Assembly: GCF_016703145.1 (NCBI RefSeq)
Contig: NZ_JADJCO010000003.1
Span: 930,001 to 994,000 of the forward strand
Source: Ottowia sp.
Lineage (GTDB): Bacteria; Pseudomonadota; Gammaproteobacteria; Burkholderiales; Burkholderiaceae_C
Reading direction: 5' to 3'
Length of the DNA stretch: 64,000 nt
Part shown: positions 46,326 to 54,891 of the stretch, piece by piece
How positions within the stretch are numbered: position 1 is the stretch's first letter
How the letters are laid out: each line of letters starts with the position of its first letter
Made by a program: the position numbers and the translations under genes
Notes under the pieces: generated by a model
Told to the model about the DNA's origin: nothing
Seen by the model: only the letters and a program-made list of their open reading frames with translations
Database searches by the model: none

Positions 46326-46670
46326 ATGCGCACCAACATCGACATCGACGACGAATTGCTCGCCAAGGCCATGCACGCCGGACCCTACGCCACCAAGAAG
46401 GAGACCGTGGAGGCCGGCCTGCGCCTGCTCGCCCGGCAGGCGGCGTACCGCGAAATCCTCAAGTGGAAGGGCAAGCTGAAGTGGGAAGGCGATGAATCCA
46501 TCGACTGGACGCAGCCCGAGCCGCAGCCGGAAGAGGCGCCGTCCGGCGAACCGGCGGCCCTCGGCGTGCACGAGCCGCGCGTGGCCTACCGCGCGTCTTC
46601 GGTCCCGGCACAGCGAAAGACGACCGCCTCTGGCGGCGGCAAGAAGGCGCCGCGCCGTGCTGGTCGTTGA
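46326..46670 (+). CDS. vapB: VapB-type antitoxin with long C-terminal tail
   Basis: 114 residues from ATG 46326. The N-terminus MRTNIDIDDELLAKAMHAGP with TKKETVEAGLRLLARQAA is the ribbon-helix-helix of VapB-type (DUF2191) antitoxins. Beyond residue 50 (KWKGKLKWEGDESIDWTQPE) is the usual toxin-binding segment. An unusual extra tail, Pro/Glu-rich then Lys/Arg-rich (ending KKAPRRAGR), makes it longer than the typical 60-90 residues. An ATG 9 nt upstream is possible. It overlaps the toxin gene by 14 nt. Confidence 0.85.
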   Translation: MRTNIDIDDELLAKAMHAGPYATKKETVEAGLRLLARQAAYREILKWKGKLKWEGDESIDWTQPEPQPEEAPSGEPAALGVHEPRVAYRASSVPAQRKTTASGGGKKAPRRAGR

Positions 46671-47058
46671 CTCCAGCGTGTGGATCGATTTCTTCGCCGA
46701 CCGGTCCACGGCCGCGAGCGAGGAACTCGAACGCCTGCTGTACGACGGCCGCACCCGCCTGGTGGTGCCCGATCTGGTGCTGTACGAAGTGTTGCGCGGC
46801 TTTCGCCACGAGCGCCCCATGCGCCAGGCGCGCCAGGTGCTGCAGACCCTGAGCGTCGAGCCGTGCGGCGGCGAGGACGTGGCCTTGGCCGCCGCCGGCC
46901 ACTACCGCCACCTGCGCGCGCGCGGCATCACCGTGCGCAGCAGCATCGACGTGATGGTGGCTGCCTTCTGCATCGAGCGCGACTACCTGCTGCTGCACAG
47001 CGACCGCGACTACGACGCCATCGCCGCGCACCGCGGCCTGCGCGTGTGGGGGCATTGA
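46657..47058 (+). CDS. vapC: VapC-type PIN-domain toxin
   Basis: 133 residues from GTG 46657 (MLVVDSSVWIDFFADR). PIN-domain ribonuclease: the acidic residues are Asp in VVDSSVWIDFF, Glu in LVLYEVLRGF, Asp in SSIDVMVAAFCIE and Asp in LLHSDRDYDAIA. The family cleaves tRNA or rRNA and is held by the cognate VapB. The start lies inside the antitoxin gene, ensuring coupled translation. The pair sits between two leucine-degradation genes. Confidence 0.92.
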   Translation: MLVVDSSVWIDFFADRSTAASEELERLLYDGRTRLVVPDLVLYEVLRGFRHERPMRQARQVLQTLSVEPCGGEDVALAAAGHYRHLRARGITVRSSIDVMVAAFCIERDYLLLHSDRDYDAIAAHRGLRVWGH

Positions 47059-47126
47059 CCACGCCGCACCGATGCCGTGGGCGCCGCTCCATGACTTGAA
47101 CACCAGCAAGAGGACACGAGAAAGCC

Positions 47127-47921
47127 ATGACCACGCCCGCCCTCCGCATCGAGACGCAAGGCCACGTCGCCACCGTGGTGCTGTCGCGCCCCGAGGTGCG
47201 CAACGCCTTCAACGACGAGGTGATCGCCGAACTCTCGCAGGCCTTCGTGCAGCTGGGCGAGGCGCCCGGCGTGCGCGCCATCGTGCTGATGGCCGAGGGC
47301 CCGGCCTTCTGCGCCGGCGCCGACCTGAACTGGATGCGCCGCATGGCCGACTACTCGCGCGAGCAGAACCTGGAAGACGCCGCCAAGCTGGCCTTCATGC
47401 TGCGCGCCATCTACGAATGCCCCAAGCCCACGGTGGCGCGCGTGCAGGGCGACGTCTACGCCGGCGGCATGGGGCTGGTGGCGGCGTGCGACATGGCCGT
47501 CAGCGTGGACACCGCCGGCTTTTGCCTGAGCGAGGTCCGGCTCGGCCTGATCCCGGCCACCATCAGCCCCTACGTCATCCGCGCCATGGGGCCGCGCGCT
47601 GCGCACCGCTACTTCCTCACCGCCGAGCGCTTCGACGCCGCCGAAGCGCTGCGCATCGGCTTCGTGCACGCCGTGGTGCCGTCCGCGCGGCTCGACGCCC
47701 AGGTGGGCGAACTCGTCGCCGCCCTGGCCAGCGCCAGCCCCAACGCCGTGCGCGAATGCAAGAAGCTGGTGCAGGACGTGGCCGGGCGCGACATCACGCG
47801 CCTTCTGATCGACCGCACCGTCGAAGGCATCGCCGACATCCGCGCCAGCGACGAAGGCAAGGAAGGCGTGCAGAGCTTCCTGAACAAGCGCAAGCCGGCA
47901 TGGCTGGCACCGAAGGGCTGA
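47127..47921 (+). CDS. liuC: Enoyl-CoA hydratase, probable methylglutaconyl-CoA hydratase
   Basis: Hydrates 3-methylglutaconyl-CoA to HMG-CoA. 264 residues. Crotonase motifs: VVLSRPEVRNAFNDEVIAEL; the oxyanion-hole segment AEGPAFCAGADLNWMRRMAD, where LNWM is common in this subgroup; and VQGDVYAGGMGLVAACDMAV; then SEVRLGLIPATISPYVI with the catalytic Glu region. Its place between the two methylcrotonyl-CoA carboxylase subunit genes supports the leucine-pathway role over general beta-oxidation. Confidence 0.92.
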   Translation: MTTPALRIETQGHVATVVLSRPEVRNAFNDEVIAELSQAFVQLGEAPGVRAIVLMAEGPAFCAGADLNWMRRMADYSREQNLEDAAKLAFMLRAIYECPKPTVARVQGDVYAGGMGLVAACDMAVSVDTAGFCLSEVRLGLIPATISPYVIRAMGPRAAHRYFLTAERFDAAEALRIGFVHAVVPSARLDAQVGELVAALASASPNAVRECKKLVQDVAGRDITRLLIDRTVEGIADIRASDEGKEGVQSFLNKRKPAWLAPKG

Positions 47922-47928
47922 CCATGGC

Positions 47929-47998
47929 GAATTTCAAGCAAAATCGGCCTGCAGCCAGCGCGGATATTGCACCAACAGCTATTAATAATGTAGCTTTT
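47929..47998 (+). repeat. 64-bp AT-rich dispersed repeat (liuC-DUF4126 gap)
   Basis: Left end AATTTCAAGCAAAATCGGCC, middle GCAGCCAGCGCGGATATTGC, right end CAGCTATTAATAATGTAGC. A well-preserved copy that fills the 96-bp gap. Confidence 0.9.
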
Positions 47999-48017
47999 AA
48001 CTGACGGCGCCCAAGCC

Positions 48018-48764
48018 ATGCAGGACCTCATCGGGCACCTCGTGCAATGGCTGCACACCCTGGGCATCCACCCCGGCGGCGCCACCGCCGCCGCCGTGGG
48101 CGATGCCGCCGGCCAGGTGGGCGCCGCCGTGGGGCAGGCCGCCGCCGGGCTGGACATGCCGGCGCTGGTGGCGCTGGCCGCCGCGCTGGGCTGGGCCAGC
48201 GGCTTCCGGCTCTACGCCGTGGTGTTCCTCACCGGCGCGATGGGCTACGCCGGCTGGCTCCCGCTGCCCGAGGGGCTCAAACTGCTGCAGCACCCGGCCG
48301 TGCTGGCGGCCAGCGGCTTCATGCTGCTGGTCGAGTTCTTCGCCGACAAAATCCCGTGGGTGGACAGCCTGTGGGACACCGTGCACAGCGTCATCCGCAT
48401 TCCCGCCGGGGCGCTGCTGGCGGCCGGCGTGTTCGGCGCCGACTCGGCCGCCATGGGCCTGGTCGCGGGCCTGCTGGGCGGCTCGCTGGCGGCCACGTCG
48501 TTCGCCACCAAGGCCACCATGCGCGCGGCCATCAACACCTCGCCCGAGCCGTTCTCCAACTGGCTGGCCTCGTTCTTCGAGGACGGCCTGGCCGTGGCCG
48601 CGGTGTGGCTGGCCACGCAGTACCCGCTGGCCTTCGGCATCGCGCTGGCGGTGATGCTGGCCGTGTCCATCGTCCTGCTGGTGCTGCTCTACCGCTTTCT
48701 GCTGGCGGTGGTGCGCAAGCTGCGGGACTTCTTCGGCGCGCGGCCCGAGGCCGGCCGAGCCTGA
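48018..48764 (+). CDS. DUF4126 family membrane protein
   Basis: 248 residues with five or six hydrophobic segments, for example LVALAALGWASGFRLYAVVF-like helix near residue 50, HPAVLAASGFMLLVEFFADK near 95 and FGIALAVMLAVSIVLLVLLY near 215. PWVDSLWDTVHSVIRIPAGA and ATSFATKATMRAAINTSPEP are characteristic conserved stretches of DUF4126. Function is unknown. It sits inside the leucine operon between liuC and liuD, with no obvious link to the pathway. Confidence 0.88.
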   Translation: MQDLIGHLVQWLHTLGIHPGGATAAAVGDAAGQVGAAVGQAAAGLDMPALVALAAALGWASGFRLYAVVFLTGAMGYAGWLPLPEGLKLLQHPAVLAASGFMLLVEFFADKIPWVDSLWDTVHSVIRIPAGALLAAGVFGADSAAMGLVAGLLGGSLAATSFATKATMRAAINTSPEPFSNWLASFFEDGLAVAAVWLATQYPLAFGIALAVMLAVSIVLLVLLYRFLLAVVRKLRDFFGARPEAGRA

Positions 48765-48789
48765 CGCAGTTCTTCGAGGAGAGACGACG

Positions 48790-50799
48790 GTGTTCACCAA
48801 GATCCTGATCGCCAACCGCGGCGAGATCGCCTGCCGCGTGGCCGCCACCGCGCGCCGCATGGGCATCCGCACCGCGGCCGTGTACTCCGACGCCGACGCG
48901 CACGCCCGGCACGTGATGGCCTGCGACGAGGCCGTGCACGTCGGCGGCAGCGCGCCGCGCGACAGCTACCTGCGCTGGCAGCGCATCATCGACGCCGCGC
49001 GGGCCACGGGCGCGCAGGCCATCCACCCCGGCTACGGCTTCCTGAGCGAGAACGAGGACTTCGCCCAGGCCTGCCAGGATGCGGGGCTGGTCTTCATCGG
49101 CCCGCCCGCCAGCGCCATCAGGGACATGGGCCTGAAGGCCGAATCCAAGCGCCTGATGGAAGCCGCCGGCGTGCCCCTGGTGCCCGGCTACCACGGCCAG
49201 GACCAGGACCCGGCCCTGCTGCAGCGCGAGGCCGGCCGCATCGGCTACCCCGTGCTCATCAAGGCCAGCGCGGGCGGCGGCGGCAAGGGCATGCGCGCGG
49301 TGGACAAGGCCGAGGACTTCGCCGCCGCGCTGGCCTCGTGCCAGCGTGAGGCCGCGGGCAGCTTCGGTAACGAGGCGGTGCTGGTCGAGAAGTACGTGCA
49401 GCGCCCGCGCCACATCGAGATCCAGGTGTTCGGCGACAGGCACGGCCACGTGGTGTACCTGTTCGAGCGCGACTGCTCCGTGCAGCGCCGCCACCAGAAG
49501 GTGCTGGAGGAAGCCCCCGCGCCCGGCATGACCGAAGCGCTGCGCCGGCAAATGGGCGAAGCGGCCGTGGCCGCCGCGCGCGCCGTCGGCTACGTGGGCG
49601 CCGGCACGGTCGAGTTCATCGTCGAGCAGCCGGGCGGCTACGAGCGACCGGAAGACATGAAGTTCTACTTCATGGAGATGAACACCCGCCTGCAGGTGGA
49701 GCACCCGGTCACCGAGGCCATCACCGGCCTCGACCTGGTGGAGTGGCAACTGCGCGTGGCCAGCGGCGAGCCGCTGCCGCTGGCGCAGGACCAACTGCGC
49801 CTCCATGGCCACGCCATCGAGGCGCGCCTCTGCGCCGAGAACCCCGACAACGACTTCCTGCCCGCCACCGGCCAGCTCGCCGTCTACCGCAAGCCGTCGG
49901 CCAGCGGCTTCGAGGTGGCCGACGTGCGCATCGACGACGGCGTGCGCGAGGGCGACGCCATCAGCCCCTTCTACGACTCCATGATCGCCAAGCTCATCGT
50001 CCGCGGCCGCACCCGCGCCGAGGCGCTGGGCCGGCTCGACGCCGCCCTGGCCCTGGTGCGCATTGTCGGCGTGCAGACCAACGTGCAGTTCCTGCGCCGC
50101 GTGCTGGCCACGCCCTCGTTCAGCGGCGCGCGGCTGGACACGGCGCTGATCCAGCGCGAGCAGGGGCGCCTGTTCGGCCAGGACCCGCTGGGCCTGGACA
50201 TGGCGGTGGCTGCCGCGGCGGCGCACATCATGCTGGCCGAGCGCGCCGCCGAGACGCCGGACCCTTTCAGCCGCACCGACGGCTTCCGCTCGCACGGCGT
50301 AGCCTCGCGCCGCATCGACTTCGACCACCAGGGCCAGCCGGTGGTGGCCAAGCTGCGCTACCTGCCGGGTGGCCTGCATCTGCAGGTGGGCGACGAGCCG
50401 GCGGCGCCGCTGTCGTTCACGCCGCAGGACGAGCGCATCGACGTGCGCTACGCCGGCCGGCGCCAGGTGGTGCAGGTGTTCCGCCGCGGGGCCGCGCTGC
50501 ACATCTTCGGCACCGACGGCGCCACCGCCATCACCGAGCTGGACCCGCTGGCCAGCGCCGGCGAAGGCGCGGGCGAGGGCGGGCGCCTGACGGCGCCCAT
50601 GCCCGGCAAGGTGGTGTCCTTCGCCGTCAAGGTGGGCGAGCAGGTCCGCAAGGGCCAGCCGCTGGCGGTGATGGAGGCCATGAAGATGGAGCACACCATC
50701 GCCGCGCCGCGGGACGGCGTGGTCGGCGAGCTGCTGTTCGCCCCCGGCGACCAGGTGGCCGAGGGCGACGAGCTGCTGCGGCTGGCGGTCTCCGCGTGA
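48790..50799 (+). CDS. liuD: Methylcrotonoyl-CoA carboxylase, biotin-carboxylase (alpha) subunit
   Basis: ATP- and bicarbonate-dependent carboxylation of its own biotin, passed to LiuB. 669 residues from GTG 48790 (FTKILIANRGEIACRVAATA). Biotin-carboxylase domain to about residue 445 with SAGGGGKGMRAV (ATP-grasp), ERDCSVQRRHQKVLEEAPAP and MEMNTRLQVEHPVTEAITG. A linker domain follows; the biotinyl domain is at the C-terminus with the attachment Lys in VMEAMKMEHTI (about residue 632). It overlaps the next gene by 4 nt (GTGA). Confidence 0.96.
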   Translation: MFTKILIANRGEIACRVAATARRMGIRTAAVYSDADAHARHVMACDEAVHVGGSAPRDSYLRWQRIIDAARATGAQAIHPGYGFLSENEDFAQACQDAGLVFIGPPASAIRDMGLKAESKRLMEAAGVPLVPGYHGQDQDPALLQREAGRIGYPVLIKASAGGGGKGMRAVDKAEDFAAALASCQREAAGSFGNEAVLVEKYVQRPRHIEIQVFGDRHGHVVYLFERDCSVQRRHQKVLEEAPAPGMTEALRRQMGEAAVAAARAVGYVGAGTVEFIVEQPGGYERPEDMKFYFMEMNTRLQVEHPVTEAITGLDLVEWQLRVASGEPLPLAQDQLRLHGHAIEARLCAENPDNDFLPATGQLAVYRKPSASGFEVADVRIDDGVREGDAISPFYDSMIAKLIVRGRTRAEALGRLDAALALVRIVGVQTNVQFLRRVLATPSFSGARLDTALIQREQGRLFGQDPLGLDMAVAAAAAHIMLAERAAETPDPFSRTDGFRSHGVASRRIDFDHQGQPVVAKLRYLPGGLHLQVGDEPAAPLSFTPQDERIDVRYAGRRQVVQVFRRGAALHIFGTDGATAITELDPLASAGEGAGEGGRLTAPMPGKVVSFAVKVGEQVRKGQPLAVMEAMKMEHTIAAPRDGVVGELLFAPGDQVAEGDELLRLAVSA

Positions 50800-51722
50800 G
50801 GCTGCTGCTGTGCCACCGCGACGGCCAGCCGGCCGCCCCCTGGCTGGCCGACCTGCGCGCGGCGCTGCCCGGCGCGCAGGTGGACGACTGGCGGCCCGGC
50901 CTGCCGCCGGTGTACGAGCATGCGGTGGCGTGGAACCCGCCGCAGCAGTTGTTTGACGAGCAGCCGCAACTGCGGGCCGTCTTCAACCTGGGCGCCGGCG
51001 TGGACCGGCTGCTGGCGCTGTGTCTGCCGCCCGCGCTGCGGGTGGTGCGGCTGGAGGACGCCGGCATGGCCGTGCAGATGGCCGAGTACGTGTGCCACGC
51101 GCTGATCCGCTTCTTTCGCGGCTTCGACGGCTACGCGCGCCAGCAGCAGGCGCGGCAGTGGGCGCCGCGGCCCGCGCCGGTGCGCGGCGACTTCCCGGTC
51201 GGCGTCATGGGCCTGGGCGCGCTGGGCGCGCGCGTGGCGCAGGCGGTGCGGCAGTTCGACTTTCCGGTGCTCGGCTGGAGCCGCACGCCGCGCCGCGTCG
51301 AGGGCGTGCGCTGCTTCGACGGCGCGGCCGGGCTGCATGAGTTCCTGCGCGGCACGCGCGTGCTGGTGTGCCTGCTGCCGCTGACCGGCGACACGCGCGG
51401 CATCCTGCGGCGCGACACGCTGGCGCGCCTGCGCCCCGGCGGCTACGTCATCAACGTGGCACGCGGCGGCCACCTGGTGGAGGCCGACTTGCGCGCCCTG
51501 CTCGACGAGGGCCACCTGGCCGGCGCCGCGCTGGACGTCGCCTCGGCCGAGCCGCTGCCGGCCGACAGCCCGCTGTGGCGCCACCCCGGCGTCACGGTCA
51601 CGCCCCACGTGTCGGCGCAGACAGGGCGCCGCGAAGCCGTCGAGGAGGTGGCCCGGGCGGTGCGGGCGCTGGCCGCCGGCGCGGCCCCCAGCGGGCTGGT
51701 GGAGCGCGGGCGCGGGTACTGA
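50796..51722 (+). CDS. D-2-hydroxyacid dehydrogenase, glyoxylate/hydroxypyruvate reductase A-like
   Basis: 308 residues from GTG 50796, coupled to liuD by a 4-nt overlap. NAD(P)-binding fold GVMGLGALGARVAQAVRQF near residue 137. The family segments VFNLGAGVDRLL, LPLTGDTRGIL, GGYVINVARGGHLVEADLRA, the active-site Arg-Glu-His set (NVARGG, ALDVASAEPLP, HPGVTVTPHVSA) are present. Likely reduces glyoxylate or hydroxypyruvate. No direct role in leucine degradation is known for it. Confidence 0.9.
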   Translation: MRLLLCHRDGQPAAPWLADLRAALPGAQVDDWRPGLPPVYEHAVAWNPPQQLFDEQPQLRAVFNLGAGVDRLLALCLPPALRVVRLEDAGMAVQMAEYVCHALIRFFRGFDGYARQQQARQWAPRPAPVRGDFPVGVMGLGALGARVAQAVRQFDFPVLGWSRTPRRVEGVRCFDGAAGLHEFLRGTRVLVCLLPLTGDTRGILRRDTLARLRPGGYVINVARGGHLVEADLRALLDEGHLAGAALDVASAEPLPADSPLWRHPGVTVTPHVSAQTGRREAVEEVARAVRALAAGAAPSGLVERGRGY

Positions 51723-51738
51723 AGCCGTCGATCCAGTT

Positions 51739-51804
51739 TGCTATTTATTATGTAGCTTAAGGCGAAATACCCACGCGAGCTTGAGACCGAAATGGCTTGA
51801 AAAA
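51739..51804 (-). repeat. 64-bp AT-rich dispersed repeat (before HMG-CoA lyase gene)
   Basis: On the minus strand TTTTTTCAAGCCATTTCGGT, then CTCAAGCTCGCGTGGGTATT and AGCTACATAATAAATAGC. Lies in the 164-bp gap upstream of the HMG-CoA lyase gene. Confidence 0.85.
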
Positions 51805-51886
51805 ACGAGGCGGGCGCCGGCCTGCTCCCGCCCGCCGCTCCGAACCGCTAAACTGCCCCTTCACCCTCCGACCGAACCACCGCGCC

Positions 51887-52795
51887 ATGAGCCTGCCCAC
51901 CCGAGTCCAGATCATCGACGTCGGCCCGCGCGACGGCCTGCAGAACGAAAAGCAGCCGGTGCCGGCGGCGGTCAAGATCGAGCTGGTGCACCGGCTGCAG
52001 GCCGCGGGCCTGAAAGAGATCGAGGTCACCAGCTACGTCAGCCCCAAGTGGGTGCCGCAGATGGCCGACAACCACGAGGTCATGGAGGGCATCACGCGCC
52101 TGCCTGGCGTGCGCTACTCGGTGCTCACGCCCAACCTGAAGGGCTTCGAGGCCGCGCTGGCCGATGCGCCCGACGAGATCGTCGTGTTCGGTGCCGCCAG
52201 CGAAGCCTTCAGCCAGCGCAACATCAACTGCTCCATCGCCGAGAGCATCGAGCGCTTCGCCCCGGTGGTCGAGGCCGCCCTGGCCGCCGGCATCCGCGTG
52301 CGCGGCGCCATGAGCTGCACCGTGGGCTGCCCCTACGAGGGCGAGGTCGCGCCCGCGCGCGTGGGCTACCTGGCGGGCCTGCTCAAGGGCATCGGCGTGC
52401 AGCGCGTGGACGTGGCCGACACCATCGGCGTCGGCACGCCGCGCAAGGTGCAGAACGCCATCGAGGCCGCGCTCGCGCACTACGGCATCGACGACGTGTC
52501 CGGCCACTTCCACGACACTTACGGCCAGGCGCTGGCCAACACGCTGGCCGCGCTGGAGCTGGGGGTGTGGAATTTCCAGTCCTCCGTCGCCGGCCTGGGC
52601 GGCTGCCCCTACGCCAAGGGCGCCACCGGCAACGTGGCCACCGAGGACGTCGTGTACCTGCTGGACGGCCTGGGCATCGACACCGGCATCGACCTGGACA
52701 GGCTGGTCGATGCCGGCGCGTTCATCAGCACCGAGCTGGGGCGCAAGCCCAATTCGCGCGCGGCGACGGCGCTGCTCAACAAGCGGGCCGGCTGA
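51887..52795 (+). CDS. liuE: Hydroxymethylglutaryl-CoA lyase
   Basis: Splits HMG-CoA into acetoacetate and acetyl-CoA, the last leucine-degradation step. 302 residues from ATG 51887 (MSLPTRVQIIDVGPRDGLQN). TIM-barrel motifs: VGPRDGLQNEKQPV with the catalytic Arg-Asp, VTSYVSPKWVPQMAD, GHFHDTYGQALANTLAAL with metal-binding His, and the signature SVAGLGGCPYAKGATGNVAT with the catalytic Cys. A 164-bp gap with a repeat separates it from the rest of the cluster. Confidence 0.96.
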   Translation: MSLPTRVQIIDVGPRDGLQNEKQPVPAAVKIELVHRLQAAGLKEIEVTSYVSPKWVPQMADNHEVMEGITRLPGVRYSVLTPNLKGFEAALADAPDEIVVFGAASEAFSQRNINCSIAESIERFAPVVEAALAAGIRVRGAMSCTVGCPYEGEVAPARVGYLAGLLKGIGVQRVDVADTIGVGTPRKVQNAIEAALAHYGIDDVSGHFHDTYGQALANTLAALELGVWNFQSSVAGLGGCPYAKGATGNVATEDVVYLLDGLGIDTGIDLDRLVDAGAFISTELGRKPNSRAATALLNKRAG

Positions 52796-52797
52796 GC

Positions 52798-53442
52798 ATG
52801 GACGGGCACGTCTGGCTGGCCTACTTCGTCGCCGCGTGGCTGATCGCGCTGTCGCCCGGCTCGGGCGCGGTGCTGTCCATGAGCCACGGGCTGGCCTACG
52901 GCGTGCGCCAGACCAGCGCCACCATCGCCGGGCTGCAGCTCGGGCTGGCCTTCATCCTGCTGGTGGCCGGCGTGGGCGTGGGCGCGATCCTGGTGGCGTC
53001 GGCCACGGCCTTCACCGTGGTCAAGCTGCTGGGCGCGGCCTACCTGGCGTGGCTGGGCGTCAAGCAGTGGCGCGCGCCGCTCACCGCCGACGTCGATGCC
53101 GCCGGCGAGGGCGTGGCCGCCGCCGGCCTGTCGGTCGGCCAGCGCGTGCTGCGCGGCGCGCTGACCAACGCCACCAACCCCAAGGGCATCGTCTTCATGG
53201 TGGCGGTGCTGCCGCAGTTCATCGACCCGCAGCGCCCACTGGCGCCGCAACTGCTCATCCTGCTGGCGACCACGCTGGCCGTCGACACGGTGGTGATGCA
53301 CGGCTACGCCTGGCTGGCCGCGCGCCTGCGCCGCTGGCTGCGCTCGGCGCGGGCGCGGCGGGCGCGGAACCGCGTGTTCGGCGGCGTGCTGATGGGCATG
53401 GGCGCCAGCCTGCTGATGGTGGGGCGCGCGGCCAAGGCTTGA
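52798..53442 (+). CDS. LysE/RhtB-family exporter
   Basis: 214 residues, six hydrophobic segments. The N-terminal SPGSGAVLSMSHGLAYGVRQ, the helix VKLLGAAYLAWLGVKQWRAP and NATNPKGIVFMVAVLPQFI are family hallmarks. LysE/RhtB proteins export amino acids or small metabolites; substrate not predictable. Its ATG lies 2 nt after the HMG-CoA lyase stop, so it is co-translated. Confidence 0.93.
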   Translation: MDGHVWLAYFVAAWLIALSPGSGAVLSMSHGLAYGVRQTSATIAGLQLGLAFILLVAGVGVGAILVASATAFTVVKLLGAAYLAWLGVKQWRAPLTADVDAAGEGVAAAGLSVGQRVLRGALTNATNPKGIVFMVAVLPQFIDPQRPLAPQLLILLATTLAVDTVVMHGYAWLAARLRRWLRSARARRARNRVFGGVLMGMGASLLMVGRAAKA

Positions 53443-53460
53443 CACGAGGACTCCACTGAA

Positions 53461-53964
53461 ATGTGCGGAACCGAACTCTCCTCCCTGCCTGACGGCGTGC
53501 AGCGCGTGGCGCGCGCGCTGCAGGTCGCCGGCCATCCCCACGCGCCGCGGATGCTGGACGACGCCGCGCGCACCGCGCAGCAGGCGGCGGATGCGCTGGG
53601 CATCGGCGTGGGGCAGATCGCCAAGAGCATCATCTTCCGCCGCAAGGACGACGACGCGGCCGTGCTGGTCATCACCAGCGGCGACCGGCGCGTGGACGAG
53701 AAGAAGGTGGCGGCGCTGGTCGGCAAGATCGGCCGCGCCGACGCCGGGTTCGTCAAGGCGCGCACCGGCTTCACCATCGGCGGCGTGTCGCCCGTGGCGC
53801 ACGCGCAGCCGCCGGTCACGCTGATCGACCGCGAGCTGTACCGCTTCGACGAGATCTGGGCCGCCGCCGGGCACCCGCACGGCGTGTTCAGGCTGGCGCC
53901 GGCCGACCTGGAGAAGCTCACCCAGGCGCCCGTGGCCGACGTCGTGCAGCCGCCGGCCGCTTGA
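53461..53964 (+). CDS. YbaK/EbsC-family aminoacyl-tRNA deacylase
   Basis: 167 residues. GIGVGQIAKSIIFRRKDDDA carries the conserved catalytic Lys, VDEKKVAAL and the GFTIGGVSPVAHA loop follow. Free-standing members hydrolyse mischarged tRNAs such as Cys- or Ala-tRNA(Pro). Cytosolic. It follows the exporter gene after 18 nt and precedes the DUF1289 gene by 13 nt. Confidence 0.92.
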   Translation: MCGTELSSLPDGVQRVARALQVAGHPHAPRMLDDAARTAQQAADALGIGVGQIAKSIIFRRKDDDAAVLVITSGDRRVDEKKVAALVGKIGRADAGFVKARTGFTIGGVSPVAHAQPPVTLIDRELYRFDEIWAAAGHPHGVFRLAPADLEKLTQAPVADVVQPPAA

Positions 53965-53977
53965 GGAGAATCCTGAA

Positions 53978-54205
53978 ATGACCGCCTACCGCATCATCCC
54001 CATCAAGATCGTCGGCCAGTCCCTTTCCGACGCCGTGCCGTCGCCCTGCGTCAAGGTGTGCCGCATCCACCCGGCCACCGGCTGGTGCGAGGGGTGCCTG
54101 CGGACGGTGGAGGAAATCGCCCAGTGGGCCTCCCTGAACATCGCCGGCCAGCGCGCCGTGCTGGCGCGCCTGGGCCAGCGCCGCGCCAGCCTCGCCGCAT
54201 CATGA
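53978..54205 (+). CDS. DUF1289 domain-containing small protein
   Basis: 75 residues. The core SPCVKVCRIHPATGWCEGCL has four Cys in a C-x4-C and C-x2-C arrangement, followed by RTVEEIAQWASLN, the DUF1289 signature. Probably a small zinc- or Fe-S-binding protein of unknown role. The C-terminal 20 residues are basic. Overlaps the next gene by 4 nt (ATGA). Confidence 0.9.
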   Translation: MTAYRIIPIKIVGQSLSDAVPSPCVKVCRIHPATGWCEGCLRTVEEIAQWASLNIAGQRAVLARLGQRRASLAAS

Positions 54206-54837
54206 TGAAGCGCATCGACGTCCACCTCGACTTCATCTCGCCCTACGCTTGGCTGGCGTTCGAGCAACTGCCGCGCGCGCTGGAGGGGCTGGGCTACGAG
54301 GCCAGCTACCGGCCCATCCTGCTGGCGGCCTTGCTCAGGCACCACGGCCAGCTGGGGCCGGCCGAGATCGCGCCCAAGCGCGACTGGACCTACCGCCACG
54401 TGCTGTGGCTGGCGCACCGGCAGGGCGCCGAGCTGCGCATGCCGGCCGCGCATCCCTTCAACCCGCTGGCCCTGCTGCGCCTGGCCTGGGCCTGCGCGCG
54501 CCAGGGCGCGCCCAGCCGCTACGTGTGCGAGACGATCTTTCGCCACGTGTGGTGCTCGGGCGAGGCGGCCGACGATCCGCGGCGCCTGGCCGCGCTGACC
54601 GCCGTGCTGGCGTCCGAGCGCGATCCGGCCGGCGACGAGGTCAAGCAGGACCTGAGAGCCGCCACCGACGCCGCCCTCGCCGCCGGCGTGTTCGGCGTGC
54701 CCACCTTCGGGGTGGACGGGCGTCTGTTCTGGGGCGTCGACAGCCTGCCCATGCTGCGCGCCCACCTGGAGGGCGACCCCGCGCTGGACGCCGCCTGGGC
54801 CGCGCCTGCAAGCGTGGCGCAAGGCGTGCGGCGTTGA
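54202..54837 (+). CDS. 2-hydroxychromene-2-carboxylate isomerase family (DsbA-like kappa-GST fold)
   Basis: 211 residues. VHLDFISPYAWLAFEQLPRA with the Ser-Pro in place of a Cys pair, KRDWTYRHVLWLA and GVFGVPTFGVDGRLFWGVDS are typical. The family isomerises hydroxychromene carboxylates in naphthalene-type degradation with glutathione, but many members lie outside such pathways. No aromatic-degradation genes are nearby, so the substrate is open. Coupled to the DUF1289 gene by an ATGA overlap. Confidence 0.9.
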   Translation: MMKRIDVHLDFISPYAWLAFEQLPRALEGLGYEASYRPILLAALLRHHGQLGPAEIAPKRDWTYRHVLWLAHRQGAELRMPAAHPFNPLALLRLAWACARQGAPSRYVCETIFRHVWCSGEAADDPRRLAALTAVLASERDPAGDEVKQDLRAATDAALAAGVFGVPTFGVDGRLFWGVDSLPMLRAHLEGDPALDAAWAAPASVAQGVRR

Positions 54838-54891
54838 ATACCGTCTGACCCAGACGCGGCGCAGGGCGCGCCGATACGGGTGGAGGAGACC

